This document shows, in pieces, positions 1 to 9,680 of a DNA stretch of 64,000 nt (positions within the stretch are counted from its first letter, which is position 1; every line of letters starts with the position of its first letter). The notes beneath the pieces were generated by a model. The model saw nothing but the letters and a program-made list of their open reading frames with translations. It ran no database searches and had not been told where the DNA came from. A program made the position numbers and the translations under genes. Source of the stretch: Lachnospira multipara LB2003 (GTDB lineage Bacteria; Bacillota; Clostridia; Lachnospirales; Lachnospiraceae); contig NZ_JNKW01000001.1 in the NCBI RefSeq assembly GCF_000702205.1, positions 496,001 to 560,000 of the forward strand. The letters run 5' to 3'.

Positions 1-243
1 ATCATCTAGTGGTAAAACTGTGATTTTCTTTACATCTACTATCTTAGTCAACTGCTTTTCAATCTGCTCAAGCACATCATCATCACCAGTTGCAACAATA
101 GTCATTCTTGATATATCAGGATTTAGTGTTTCACCAACAGTTAAGCTGTCAATATTATAGCCTCTGCGACTAAAAAGACCTGCAACGCGACTTAAAACAC
201 CTGCTGAGTTACCAACTAGAATAGAAATTACTGCTTTCCTCAT
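1..243 (-). CDS. ilvN: Acetolactate synthase small (regulatory) subunit, 5' part only
   Basis: The first 81 codons of a gene that runs off the left edge of the window. The protein starts [20 protein letters not shown] and continues with [16 protein letters not shown], the typical N-terminal ACT domain of the regulatory subunit of acetohydroxyacid synthase, which binds valine and activates the catalytic subunit IlvB in branched-chain amino acid synthesis. The ATG at 243 is preceded by AGGAGAT at good spacing, so the start is secure. The C-terminal domain and stop lie outside the window. The cytosolic role and the pairing with an ilvB gene are family knowledge; no ilvB is visible here. Confidence 0.92.
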   Translation of the reverse strand, partial: MRKAVISILVGNSAGVLSRVAGLFSRRGYNIDSLTVGETLNPDISRMTIVATGDDDVLEQIEKQLTKIVDVKKITVLPLDD

Positions 244-306
244 AACGCACATCTCCTATTTTTTTAATTTATAAATAATTGTAACAATATCAGAAATTGT
301 TGTCAA

Positions 307-2145
307 TTATATATCTAAATCCGTAAACTGTGACTTAGTCGCACTACTAAGCCCAATAACAAGCATTCTTAAGGTGCATATATCAACACTACTCCATTTT
401 CTTCTTATCTCGCCAAATATATCAAATTCCATCATAGCAACACATTTATTAGCCTTATTTCTTACTCTAATCTGAATAAATGAACAAATATTATCATCTG
501 TAAATTTATAAGCTAATTCAGGATGTGTCATTTCAACTGAAACAATATTATTCACTATATACATTTCATGTTCATCAAAATGTCCGCTGTATTCAGGATT
601 ATTAATATAACTAGCATCTTCTAAATCCTTATTATAATAGCCTGTTGAGAAAACTCTTCTTAAGCCCTCTCCTGCAAATACTCTTATTCCATGTAAATTT
701 AACTTATCTCCTAGTTCTTTTAGAATCTCAGAAAATTCATCAAATCCTGCTGCATTATTAGCCCTTAAAATTAGATTAGTAACCAATTCATATTTATCTA
801 TTGGCTTTAAAAAATCATTGCCAATTGCTACTCTAACAGATTCTTTAGATAATAGATCTCCATGTTTTTCAACATCATAAATAATAAAACGATCCTTGCC
901 CTTATCCTTTGCAATATAAAGACAGGCATCTGCTATCTTAAATAATGTTTCAAACTCAGTTCCATCAACACCAAACCTTGATACGCCAATTGATGAAGAG
1001 AATAAATAATCATGCTTTACTTCCTTTAACTCTAATTTTAGATTAAGGCGCATACTCTTTAATTTAATTCTTAATTCCTCTTCATCCTTAATATTATCAA
1101 GAAGTACCATAAATTCATCGCCACCAATTCGACCAACCATGCCATTATCTGCTGCCATATGGCTTAGTCCCTTGGCAAATCTATTAATTACTTCATCTCC
1201 AAAATAGTGTCCATATGTATCATTAACCTGTTTAAAATTATCAATATCAAGTACTAATAAATATGTTCTGCCATTTTGCTTTATCTTATTTAATTTTAAG
1301 AAGTTTAGATGTTCCGTGATTTTATCTGTAATTGTCTTTTTATTATAAAGTCCTGTGGCAGAATCTCTGCCAATTTCTCCATTATCAGCCTGATTTGGAA
1401 CATAATTTCCATTATATTTTTCCTGTGTTATAACACCAAGAACAAGCTTTTTATCAACGCTATCAATTAAGCTTGCACCCTTTATTGATAATCTTTCCAT
1501 TCTTGCTCCCTGTGTTAGAATTGAAGCAGTTATTGTTATGCTAAAATTCTCCATTTGATTTTCAATACATTCACATAACATGTCGAAATTTTTCATACTC
1601 TTTTCATCGACCATGTCATTAGTTATTACCTCTTCCTTCCAATCATCAAATTTCTTCTTAACAATTGGCTGAGCTTTATGATTATTATAGAAAAAAATTG
1701 TGAATTCCTTAGTCTCAATATCATAATCAAAAAGCTTATTAGGAATTAGACCTAATAGTGATCTATATTTTTTAATCTTATCATAATTTTTTCTGAATTT
1801 TAGACATGCATTCTCCATGTCCTGAATTCGAAAATATTGAAGAGTTTCATCTCCTATAAGTCTATCGCCCATTTTTATTAAACGCATATAGCGATATTCC
1901 TTATTCTTATTCTGAACTCGGAGTATAATAGTCTCCTTTTTATTCTCCTTATTCACAAAGTTTAAAAACTCTTCTCTATCCTCTTTAAATACTATCTTGT
2001 CAAAACTAAAAAGAGAAAATTCACCTATTAACCTATAGAATCTCTCATCTCCATTAATTATATAGTTTAACTCATCTAGCACAAATTCAGCTTCAACATT
2101 ATTTTTATCATATCCCTCTTTAAAACTTTTATTTTCTAGCATCAT
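307..2145 (-). CDS. Diguanylate cyclase (GGDEF) with N-terminal PAS-like region and a C-terminal extra domain
   Basis: A 612-residue soluble protein. A PAS-like sensor region fills about residues 20-110, an uncharacterised region follows to about 255, and a GGDEF domain spans about 265-430 with an intact GGDEF at 341-345. A further globular region (about 445-605) resembles a GAF-type module only loosely. GGDEF enzymes make cyclic di-GMP from two GTP. The RxxD product-inhibition site expected just before GGDEF is absent (ADNG stands there), so feedback control by c-di-GMP at that site is unlikely. No membrane segments are visible. The start has a GGGAG site six bases upstream. It ends 61 bases downstream of ilvN's start on the same strand. 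Input signal unknown. Confidence 0.85.
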   Translation of the reverse strand: MMLENKSFKEGYDKNNVEAEFVLDELNYIINGDERFYRLIGEFSLFSFDKIVFKEDREEFLNFVNKENKKETIILRVQNKNKEYRYMRLIKMGDRLIGDETLQYFRIQDMENACLKFRKNYDKIKKYRSLLGLIPNKLFDYDIETKEFTIFFYNNHKAQPIVKKKFDDWKEEVITNDMVDEKSMKNFDMLCECIENQMENFSITITASILTQGARMERLSIKGASLIDSVDKKLVLGVITQEKYNGNYVPNQADNGEIGRDSATGLYNKKTITDKITEHLNFLKLNKIKQNGRTYLLVLDIDNFKQVNDTYGHYFGDEVINRFAKGLSHMAADNGMVGRIGGDEFMVLLDNIKDEEELRIKLKSMRLNLKLELKEVKHDYLFSSSIGVSRFGVDGTEFETLFKIADACLYIAKDKGKDRFIIYDVEKHGDLLSKESVRVAIGNDFLKPIDKYELVTNLILRANNAAGFDEFSEILKELGDKLNLHGIRVFAGEGLRRVFSTGYYNKDLEDASYINNPEYSGHFDEHEMYIVNNIVSVEMTHPELAYKFTDDNICSFIQIRVRNKANKCVAMMEFDIFGEIRRKWSSVDICTLRMLVIGLSSATKSQFTDLDI

Positions 2146-2217
2146 AAAAAACTCCCAACTAAACGAACTATCCTGTTGATATTAAACTTTCATCAATTTA
2201 AAAACTAGTTATTTAGT

Positions 2218-3108
2218 TTAATTATCATCAGTGCAATTTACCTCTTCCTCTTTGGAAACAAGAACCTTATCCACCATCTTATTGTTGACTGTGTAAATTG
2301 TAAATTTATAGTTACCACACTTAGCACTAAATCCCTCATCTTTCTTATCTGGAATCTTACCTAATTCGCAAATAAGAAATCCATTAAGTGTATCCACCTC
2401 TTCACAACTAAATTCAATTTCCAGCTTATCCTCTACATCCTCAAGAGTTATCTGACCATCCATAATAAATGTACCATCATCTCTTTGGATTATTTGTTCC
2501 TCTTCATCATCATATTCATCAAAGATATTACCAACTATTTCCTCTAAAATATCCTCCATAGTAATAATACCTGTTGTCTGCCCATATTCATCCACCACAA
2601 CGGCCATATGTGTCTTCTTTATCTTCATCTCTTTAAAAAGAGCACTTATATTTCGTGTTTCAGGTATGCAATATGCCTCAAACATTAAGTTATTACCTAA
2701 CTCCTTTAGTGTCTTATTTTTACAATCATCAGACACGTATGCTTTTAATAAATCTCTAATATGCAGAATACCAATTACATTATCTATATCTTCATCAAAA
2801 ACTGGATATCTCGAATAATTCTCTTCCATCACATAATCAAAAGCTTCACTAACTGTCTGTGTTGCATCAATGGCAACTATATTCTTTCGATGAACCATAA
2901 CATCTTGGGCTTGTTTCTCTCCAAACTCAAAAATGTTACCTATCATTTCAGCTTCGCTTTCCTTAATGACACCTTGTTCATGACTTTCATTAACCATATC
3001 CATTATTTCTTCAGATATATCTTCTTCTTGCTTGTCTTTACCTGTAATTTTTCTTAATAAACCCATCAAAAAACCATTTGTTACATCCGAGGGGTGTACT
3101 TCGTTCAT
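2218..3108 (-). CDS. CorC/TlyC-like CBS-pair protein
   Basis: A 296-residue soluble protein built of a short helical N-terminus, two CBS domains (about residues 70-125 and 135-190, with DVMVHRKNIVAI and HMAVVVDEYGQTTGIITMEDILEEIVGNI) and a C-terminal CorC_HlyC domain (about 208-283). This is the layout of CorC/TlyC 'hemolysin family' proteins, linked in the family to magnesium and cobalt efflux; CBS pairs bind adenine nucleotides. It lacks the DUF21 membrane domain that longer relatives carry, so it is probably a cytosolic accessory. It is encoded upstream of the diguanylate cyclase on the same strand, 72 bases away. True hemolytic activity is not implied. Confidence 0.85.
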   Translation of the reverse strand: MNEVHPSDVTNGFLMGLLRKITGKDKQEEDISEEIMDMVNESHEQGVIKESEAEMIGNIFEFGEKQAQDVMVHRKNIVAIDATQTVSEAFDYVMEENYSRYPVFDEDIDNVIGILHIRDLLKAYVSDDCKNKTLKELGNNLMFEAYCIPETRNISALFKEMKIKKTHMAVVVDEYGQTTGIITMEDILEEIVGNIFDEYDDEEEQIIQRDDGTFIMDGQITLEDVEDKLEIEFSCEEVDTLNGFLICELGKIPDKKDEGFSAKCGNYKFTIYTVNNKMVDKVLVSKEEEVNCTDDN

Positions 3109-3197
3109 ATTCTCATATTCCTTTCATTTAGCAAAAAATTATTAGCTACCTTGCAAATTGCCGTAAGCTTTAAAATAAAATATACCACATATTATAA

Positions 3198-4802
3198 CTA
3201 AATTTCAACAAGTCCAACAGTTTCAGCAATTACTTGGGCTACGCTTCTTGAAATATCTCCTGCAATAATTCCCATAGCTGTTAAATTAGCGGCTGCTAAA
3301 TCTCCTGCATTAGCATGAACATTAACTGCCACAACTGCACTTGTAAACTCACAAAGCCCTAAATTAAGTAGTCCTGCCACAACACCAGTTAATACATCTC
3401 CTGAACCTGCCGTTGCCATTCCATCATTGCCAGCCTGGTTAATAACTGCATAATCTCCATCTGCTATAACAGTCTTAGCATCCTTTAAAACTGTAATAAC
3501 TCCATATTTTTTAGAAAAATTAAGGGCTATATTTACCATATCTTTTTTTATATCCTCTAGCTTAATGCCAGTTAATCTTTCCATTTCCTTTAAATGTGGT
3601 GTGATAATTATTTTCTTATCACCATTATTAATGTCTCTTTTTAACAATTCCTGCAAAGAATTTTCAGCAATTATATTTAGGGCATCAGCATCAATAACTA
3701 GCTTAGTCTTTACATGTTCTAATACATATTTTGTAAGTTTAAGGGCTGTATTGTCCCTAGATAGGCCTGGTCCTATTACCAAGCTATCGCCAAAGTCAAT
3801 TGTTTGCTGGATTAAATCTTCACTTATATCGTCATCATATACATCAATTAAACACTCAGGAAAAACTGATAATACAGCTTCTTTATTATTCTTATGAGTC
3901 AATAGCTTAACCATACCAACCCCCATTCTAAGGGCTGTTAATGCACTAAGGATGGCAGCACCACCCATATTTTTAGAGCCGGCAATAATTGTAACCTTTC
4001 CATAGCTTCCCTTATTCCCGCCTCTTTTTCTTTTTTTTAGGACTTCATTTACTTCTTTAGAATAATCATTATTATCCTTTAGAATGTTTCCTGTTATTGC
4101 TTTTACATGTCCAATTTTTTCAAAGACTTTTAATTTACTATCTAAACTAGCCTTCCTGCCAATTTCAATTAGTGTTTCCTTGTCATTAAAGCACACTGGT
4201 GTTGAAATTACTTTTCCTGACACATAAGCTCCATCTCCACAAAAAAGTCCAATTTTTTCATATCCAAATGTAATAGTCTTATTAGCTTTAACACAAACAC
4301 CAAGAATTGCTCCTGTGCTTGCATTAATTCCTGATGGAACATCTAGAGAATAGACCATTGCCTGTGAGTTGTTAATAAATTCAATAATTTCTTTATATTT
4401 TCCTTCTACTTGTCTATTTAATCCCACTCCAAATATGGCATCAACTATTAAATCATAATCCTTACTTGGCTTATTAAATTCAGTTATTAGGGTAATTCCC
4501 ATGGACTCTAAAATTCTTTGTTGTTCTAGATTTTGCTCTGAATAATGGCTTCCAAGAATCAAAGCTTCTGTATTTCTATAACCTGCTAATATAAGCATTC
4601 TAAGAAGTGCAAGTCCATCGCCTCCATTATTTCCTGAACCGCATACAATTAAGATTTTGCTTTGCTTACCATAATCTTGTCTTATTTGTTCAAAGCTAAA
4701 TTTAGCTGCCTCCTCCATTAATAAAAGAGAGGGCACTCCTAAAGTATTTATTGTATATTCGTCTATGGCGCCTGCACATTTACTATCTATTAAATCAATC
4801 AT
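3198..4802 (-). CDS. nnr: Bifunctional NAD(P)H-hydrate epimerase / ADP-dependent dehydratase
   Basis: The 534-residue protein has two domains: a YjeF_N epimerase domain (about 1-215, with VCGSGNNGGDGL and DAIFGVG) and a ribokinase-like dehydratase domain (about 245-530, with GSYGKVTIIAGSKNMGGAA, GPGL, TPHLKEMERL and NQAGNDGMATAGSGDVLTG). It repairs hydrated NADH and NADPH: the epimerase interconverts R and S forms and the kinase-fold domain dehydrates the S form. The start codon overlaps the end of the upstream unknown gene by eight bases, so the two are probably translationally coupled. Length and motifs match the bacterial fusion form. Confidence 0.93.
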   Translation of the reverse strand: MIDLIDSKCAGAIDEYTINTLGVPSLLLMEEAAKFSFEQIRQDYGKQSKILIVCGSGNNGGDGLALLRMLILAGYRNTEALILGSHYSEQNLEQQRILESMGITLITEFNKPSKDYDLIVDAIFGVGLNRQVEGKYKEIIEFINNSQAMVYSLDVPSGINASTGAILGVCVKANKTITFGYEKIGLFCGDGAYVSGKVISTPVCFNDKETLIEIGRKASLDSKLKVFEKIGHVKAITGNILKDNNDYSKEVNEVLKKRKRGGNKGSYGKVTIIAGSKNMGGAAILSALTALRMGVGMVKLLTHKNNKEAVLSVFPECLIDVYDDDISEDLIQQTIDFGDSLVIGPGLSRDNTALKLTKYVLEHVKTKLVIDADALNIIAENSLQELLKRDINNGDKKIIITPHLKEMERLTGIKLEDIKKDMVNIALNFSKKYGVITVLKDAKTVIADGDYAVINQAGNDGMATAGSGDVLTGVVAGLLNLGLCEFTSAVVAVNVHANAGDLAAANLTAMGIIAGDISRSVAQVIAETVGLVEI

Positions 4803-5427
4803 TACTAGTTTCCTCTTTATTTATTTTAAAATCCTCATTTAGTTTATCTAATTCATTACTAAAATCTGGTCCAAAAATGTCATGCATATAAGTATACATT
4901 CTCTCATTGGCCTCTTCTTTATCCTGCCTAATTACTATATTTTTCTTTAGTTTAATTCTTGTTTGATCAATCCACTTACTAAGTACTTCTATATCCTCTG
5001 CATTCGTATTTAATCTTTCATACACTACTTTTAGTGTCTCTGAAATCAAGTGTTTATTGGCATCTGCTAACTCCTTTGGATAATCAAGGGCCTCATCTTC
5101 AAGACTAGCTATTTTATCCTTAGCTTCTTGAATTAGTCTTTGATTTTGCTCCATTTTTTTCTTCTTGGCATTACTATTATCATCATCTTCCATAGCATCT
5201 ACCACTTCTTGGATTAGCTGATTTTTTATTTTTTTTACTTCTTTTATATCATTATTTGCCTGTCCCTGCTTTTTTAAAAGCTCATTAACTCTTTTTTCCC
5301 AATAATTAATCTCGTCTGTCTTGTATTTAGTTGGAATAAGTTTATACCATCTTTCATCTAGGGTTAGAACAGGAACTCTAGCTATCCCCTCTAAGTCCTT
5401 TATCTTCTCATAAGAAAAATCTGCCAT
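4795..5427 (-). CDS. Uncharacterised charged coiled-coil protein
   Basis: Not recognised. The 210-residue protein is highly charged and predicted helical: heptad-like stretches about residues 40-125 (NELLKKQGQANNDIKEV, KKKKMEQNQRLIQEAKDKI) and 140-185 look like coiled coils. There is no signal peptide or membrane segment. The N-terminus has a conserved-looking segment, VPVLTLDERWYKLIPTKYKT. An in-frame GTG three codons earlier lies inside the Shine-Dalgarno sequence AGGTGGGG, so the ATG at 5427 is chosen as the start. It overlaps nnr by eight bases, suggesting co-expression with a metabolite repair enzyme, but no function can be assigned. Confidence 0.7.
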   Translation of the reverse strand: MADFSYEKIKDLEGIARVPVLTLDERWYKLIPTKYKTDEINYWEKRVNELLKKQGQANNDIKEVKKIKNQLIQEVVDAMEDDDNSNAKKKKMEQNQRLIQEAKDKIASLEDEALDYPKELADANKHLISETLKVVYERLNTNAEDIEVLSKWIDQTRIKLKKNIVIRQDKEEANERMYTYMHDIFGPDFSNELDKLNEDFKINKEETSND

Positions 5428-5496
5428 ATTCCCCACCTTTTAAATTTAATTTAATTACTACACTTGGAATTAACTATATTATATCTTTAATTTTGT

Positions 5497-5532
5497 AAAA
5501 AAAAAAGAACTTATACATTTCTGTATAAGTTC
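5497..5532 (-). terminator. Intrinsic terminator of rex
   Basis: A perfect 10-bp stem GAACTTATAC / GTATAAGTTC with a six-base loop, followed on the minus strand by ten T residues, ten bases past the rex stop codon. Confidence 0.9.
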
Positions 5533-5542
5533 CTATAAATAA

Positions 5543-6184
5543 TTATTCTTTATTATTAGCTATTGCGTATGATAATCTCATTAAGCTTTCTGATAAATGA
5601 ACATTCTCAACAATAACATCTGGTGGAAGATTTAAGTCAACTGGAGCAAAATTCCAAATAGCCTTAATTCCTGCTTCCACTACAACACTTGCAACTTCCT
5701 TAGCTGCTGCCTTTGGTAATGTTAAAGCTACAATTTCAATATGATTCTGGGCAATGAAATCCTTAATCTTGTCTGTACTATAGATGCCAACTCCAGCAAT
5801 TTCCTTACCTTCTAATTCCTTGTTATTATCAAAAAGGCCTTTAATAACAAATCCTCTCTTAGAAAAATCTGAATAATTACATATTGCTCTACCAATATTA
5901 CCTGCACCAACTACTATCATGTTATGAGGTTCATTAACGCCTAAAATCTTACCAATCTTGTCATATAAATACTTAACATTATATCCATATCCCTGCTGAC
6001 CAAAGCCGCCAAAATTATTAAGATCCTGACGAATCTGAGAAGCTGTTACCTTCATCTTCTCACTTAATTCTTTAGAAGAAATTCTTTGTACATCATTTTC
6101 AACAAGCTCTCCAAGATATCTATAATATCTTGGCAATCTTCTAATTACAACTGCCGATATCTTCTTTTCTTCTTTATCTTCCAT
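5543..6184 (-). CDS. rex: Redox-sensing transcriptional repressor Rex
   Basis: The 213-residue protein has an N-terminal winged helix (about 8-75, RLPRYYRYLGEL and SKELSEKMKVTASQIRQDLN) and a C-terminal Rossmann domain with GAGNIGRA that binds NADH/NAD+. Rex dimers sense the NADH:NAD+ ratio and repress fermentation and respiration genes when NADH is low. Length and both signature segments match Rex closely. It has its own consensus promoter upstream and an intrinsic terminator downstream, so it is a single-gene unit. A TTGTGA-type Rex operator was not found in its own promoter region. Confidence 0.96.
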   Translation of the reverse strand: MEDKEEKKISAVVIRRLPRYYRYLGELVENDVQRISSKELSEKMKVTASQIRQDLNNFGGFGQQGYGYNVKYLYDKIGKILGVNEPHNMIVVGAGNIGRAICNYSDFSKRGFVIKGLFDNNKELEGKEIAGVGIYSTDKIKDFIAQNHIEIVALTLPKAAAKEVASVVVEAGIKAIWNFAPVDLNLPPDVIVENVHLSESLMRLSYAIANNKE

Positions 6185-6251
6185 TTTATAACTCCATCCT
6201 TAACTATAAATATCTTTATGTATTTACTCGTTGACGTAAATTCGCCTTACA

Positions 6252-6280
6252 AGTATATACTAATGTTAAAAAAATGTCAA
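6252..6280 (-). promoter_or_regulatory. Promoter of rex
   Basis: On the minus strand TTGACA (6275-6280), a 17-base spacer and TATACT (6252-6257), the SigA consensus, about 70 bases upstream of the rex ATG. A dyad TAACAA-N8-TTGTTA lies just upstream at 6291-6310, with the opposite polarity to a Rex box; its role is unknown. Confidence 0.85.
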
Positions 6281-6325
6281 AATAGATTTATAACAATTTA
6301 TATTTTGTTAATACACATTTTTCCT

Positions 6326-8776
6326 TTATCCAAGAACTCTTCTAGCTATATCCACTGACTCCTTAGCATCTGCTGCATAAAAATCAGCATCTATTTCCTT
6401 GGCATATTCTGGAGTGAGCACTGCTCCACCTACCATTACCTTACAGTCCAAATTGTTTTTTCTTATTAACTCTATGGTTTCTTTCATGGAAACAAGAGTT
6501 GTTGTCATAAGGGCTGATAGGCCACATAAATGCACATCATTATCCCTAATTGCATTTACAACATCCTCATATGGCACATCTTTTCCTAGATCTATTACTT
6601 CAAAGCCATAGTTTTCAAGTAAGACTTTCACAATATTTTTGCCTATATCATGTACATCTCCCTTAACTGTTGCAATTACAATTTTTCCCTTACTTACCTT
6701 TTGGCTGCCATTTTGCTGCATATTTTCTTTAATTACTTCAAAAGCTGCTGATGCCACCGATGCACCCATTATTAGCTGTGGTAAGAATAATGTTCCTTTT
6801 TCAAATTCTGCACCAATATCATCTAGGGCTGGAATTAGAGCCTTATTTACTATATCCATGGAGTCAAATTTAGATAGAAGTTCCCTAGTTATATCTGCTC
6901 CTTCTTTTTTTAGTCCTTTTTTTACAGCATAGGAAAGGTCTGAAATCTCATAATTTCCTTTTTTATCATTTAAATTAATGCTTGTAGTTACTACATTATT
7001 TCCTGAATTTCCTGTGTTATCTACTGCCACTGTTTTTAACTTTGGCATATTAGCGTATTTAGCCACATAATTTACAGAATTTAAATCATGACAAGCCAAT
7101 ACCTTATATGCCATTACAGCTCCCATCATTTCAGGAATATTAGGGTTTATAATGCATAAATCCAAACCACTTTGTAATGCCATTGTTAAGAAAATATGAT
7201 TTACTAAGACCCTATTAGGTAATCCAAAGGATATATTAGATACACCAAGAATTGTCTTAAGTCCAAGCTCATTTTTAACCTTGCTTAAAGCCTTAAGGGT
7301 TTCCCTACAGCCTTCCTGTTCTGCTGAAACTGTAAGAGTTAAACAATCTATATAAATGTCCTTTTTATCAATACCTATGCTTACGCATCTATCCATGATT
7401 TTTTTGGCAATTTTAACTCTATCATCTCCCTTTTTAGGGATTCCATTCTCATCTAGTGCTAAGCCTATTATGGCGCCACCATATTTTTTTACAATCGGAA
7501 GAATATTTTTAAGGGACTCCTCCTCACCATTTACGGAATTTACCAATGGTCGTCCATTATAAACTCTAAGGGCTGCCTCTATTACCTTAGGGTCTGTAGA
7601 ATCAATCTGAAGAGGTACATCCACCACTGATTGCAGTGATTTTACTGTATCTACCATCATTTCCACTTCGTTTATTCCTGGCACACCTACGTTGACATCT
7701 AGAATATCTGCCCCTGCATTAGTTTGTTCTAATGCCTGTCCTAGGATATATTCCATATTTTTATTTTTTAATGCTTCCTGGAAAATCTTCTTTCCTGTAG
7801 GATTTATTCTCTCTCCCACAACTCTTGGTTCATCAATTACCACGGTTTTTGTTGGAGAGCAAACTGCCGCTTTAATTTCCACATATTCTCTTTGGATATT
7901 GCCATTTTCCTTAAGCATATTAGTTACTTCTTTAATAAACTCTGGAGTAGTACCACAACAACCACCATATATCTTTATTCCGTATTTTCTAAGATCCTTC
8001 ATATATCCTGCAAATCCTAATGCTGTTACGTTATAAAGATTGGTCTTTGGATCTGGTAGGCCTGCATTAGGCTTTAAACATAATGGTTTATTAGTCCACT
8101 TACTTAATTCACTAATTACAGGTTCTAATTCCTTTGGGCCAAGGGAACAATTAATTCCTATTGCATCAACATCAAGTCCTGAAACCGTTAGTCCAAAAGC
8201 TGATATACTACATCCTGTAAAAGTTCTTAAATTCTGTTCAAAGGTCATAGTTGCTAGTATTGGCAAATCTGAATTTTCCTTTGCTGCAAGAATTGCTGCC
8301 TTTATATCTAGTAAATCTGTCATTGTTTCAAATACTACTAAATCTGCGCCAGCGCTTGCTCCTGCTTTTACACATCTAGCATACATATCATATGCTGCCT
8401 CAAAAGATAAAACCCCTGTTGGTTCTAATAATATTCCTATAGGGCCTAAATCTAGAGCTACTAAGCCATTTTTATTCACCTTATCTCTGGCTTTTTTGGC
8501 AATTTCTATACCTGCAGTTATTAACTCTTCTACTGAATGGCCGCATTCTTCAAGCTTATACTCATTAGCTCCAAATGTATTGGCATAGACAATATCAGAT
8601 CCTGCCTCATAATATTTTTCATGTATTGACTGGATTAATTCCGGATTTGTTATATTTAACATCTCTGGAGTTTCTCCAACCTTCATTCCTGATGCTTGCA
8701 ACATAGTACCCATACCACCATCAAGAACCACATAGTCTTTTTTTAACAAGTCATAGAATTTCTCTTTTTTTGTCAT
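6326..8776 (-). CDS. metH: Cobalamin-dependent methionine synthase core (no reactivation domain)
   Basis: The 816-residue protein carries the homocysteine-binding barrel (about 10-290; zinc-ligand motifs GINCSLGP and YGGCCGTTPEF), a pterin-binding methyltetrahydrofolate domain (about 310-570), and the cobalamin-binding cap and Rossmann domains (about 600-815, with DVHDIGKN supplying the histidine that ligates cobalt). It transfers a methyl group from methyl-tetrahydrofolate to homocysteine. The C-terminal AdoMet-dependent reactivation domain of E. coli MetH (about 1200 residues) is missing; the gene immediately upstream encodes it separately. No S-box or cobalamin riboswitch was seen upstream of the pair. 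Confidence 0.94.
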   Translation of the reverse strand: MTKKEKFYDLLKKDYVVLDGGMGTMLQASGMKVGETPEMLNITNPELIQSIHEKYYEAGSDIVYANTFGANEYKLEECGHSVEELITAGIEIAKKARDKVNKNGLVALDLGPIGILLEPTGVLSFEAAYDMYARCVKAGASAGADLVVFETMTDLLDIKAAILAAKENSDLPILATMTFEQNLRTFTGCSISAFGLTVSGLDVDAIGINCSLGPKELEPVISELSKWTNKPLCLKPNAGLPDPKTNLYNVTALGFAGYMKDLRKYGIKIYGGCCGTTPEFIKEVTNMLKENGNIQREYVEIKAAVCSPTKTVVIDEPRVVGERINPTGKKIFQEALKNKNMEYILGQALEQTNAGADILDVNVGVPGINEVEMMVDTVKSLQSVVDVPLQIDSTDPKVIEAALRVYNGRPLVNSVNGEEESLKNILPIVKKYGGAIIGLALDENGIPKKGDDRVKIAKKIMDRCVSIGIDKKDIYIDCLTLTVSAEQEGCRETLKALSKVKNELGLKTILGVSNISFGLPNRVLVNHIFLTMALQSGLDLCIINPNIPEMMGAVMAYKVLACHDLNSVNYVAKYANMPKLKTVAVDNTGNSGNNVVTTSINLNDKKGNYEISDLSYAVKKGLKKEGADITRELLSKFDSMDIVNKALIPALDDIGAEFEKGTLFLPQLIMGASVASAAFEVIKENMQQNGSQKVSKGKIVIATVKGDVHDIGKNIVKVLLENYGFEVIDLGKDVPYEDVVNAIRDNDVHLCGLSALMTTTLVSMKETIELIRKNNLDCKVMVGGAVLTPEYAKEIDADFYAADAKESVDIARRVLG

Positions 8777-8821
8777 TTTCCTTCACTCCCTATTAGATAA
8801 ATCAAGCCTTAACTTGTGGCT

Positions 8822-9499
8822 TTACATACATCTATTTCCACTTTTTTGGATATTGCAATTCCCATTTAAGTTGCAATCCCTACAGTTTCTATTCATCCTT
8901 GGTATTTCTTTACTAGTTAATCCTATAATTGCTGTTACTGATTTTGTTGGTATCATCATATCTGTTGTTCCTACATTTATACCAATTTTTCTTGTAGCAT
9001 CCAATACTTTTATGAAATTTTTCTGATAAGACAAGGATAAATCTCCATATCCTATACCAAATCTAAAGGTCATATTTAAGCCCTTAAATTCCTTTCTTAG
9101 TATATCTTCTACTTTCTCACATACCTGTTCCACACATGCACTAGCAAAAGCGTCAAAAACTACGGATTTTGCTAGATTTGTATGGGATAGTACTCGTATT
9201 TCCCTATCTATTCCTTCTCCTATTGTTACTGCAATTCCAATAGCTTTTTCGCAGTTTTTTAAATGATTAGTTATTGAATTGCCCTTCATATATAGGTTTG
9301 TATCTTCTAATATAATTCCGTCTTCTTTTTCCTCAAAATCAAAGACTTTATATACGTATCTTGGAGTTGCTATTTGTCTTACTCGCTCTTCGCATTCATC
9401 AATTAATGATAGAATATTATCATCTAACTTAGTGTTTCTATAACCAAGGTAACGAAGCGCTTCTTTTTTATCAATTGGGTCTAATATTATTTTTTCCAT
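8822..9499 (-). CDS. Stand-alone methionine synthase activation domain protein
   Basis: The 225-residue protein matches the AdoMet-binding reactivation domain of MetH: segments such as FDAFASACVEQVCEKVE, RFGIGYGDLSLSYQ and MIPTKSVTAIIGLT are characteristic of that fold. It should reductively methylate oxidised cob(II)alamin on the MetH core encoded 46 bases downstream. The last 25 residues hold five cysteines (CRDCNLNGNC...C), which is common in clostridial stand-alone versions and may bind metal; that is inference. The two genes together replace the single-chain MetH of enterobacteria. Confidence 0.85.
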   Translation of the reverse strand: MEKIILDPIDKKEALRYLGYRNTKLDDNILSLIDECEERVRQIATPRYVYKVFDFEEKEDGIILEDTNLYMKGNSITNHLKNCEKAIGIAVTIGEGIDREIRVLSHTNLAKSVVFDAFASACVEQVCEKVEDILRKEFKGLNMTFRFGIGYGDLSLSYQKNFIKVLDATRKIGINVGTTDMMIPTKSVTAIIGLTSKEIPRMNRNCRDCNLNGNCNIQKSGNRCM

Positions 9500-9599
9500 A
9501 GTCTTACCTTTAACCTTAATTAATTGCGACAGATTTAGTTTACCACAATCTATATAAAAACTGTATCTCCTTTAGTGATAGTTAGTAAGTTTACACAAC

Positions 9600-9628
9600 T
9601 TGTTTTTTTACCGTGATTTATTTATAAT
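9600..9628 (+). promoter_or_regulatory. Promoter of the ABC-F gene
   Basis: TTGTTT (9600-9605), a 17-base spacer and a perfect TATAAT (9623-9628). Directly downstream a perfect dyad CAAGTA-ATAA-TACTTG (9632-9647) would sit at the transcription start or the 5' end of the RNA and could be an operator or a short hairpin. Confidence 0.75.
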
Positions 9629-9680
9629 CGTCAAGTAATAATACTTGCTTATCATAGAGTTTTATTAAATCGGAGGTTAT

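Noticed and set aside
6291-6310. Rex operator in front of rex
   Set aside because: The dyad TAACAA-N8-TTGTTA has the half-sites in the opposite order to the TTGTGA-N6-TCACAA type Rex box.
9500-9599. S-box or cobalamin riboswitch upstream of the split metH
   Set aside because: The stretch is only about 100 bases up to the divergent promoter and shows none of the conserved riboswitch blocks.
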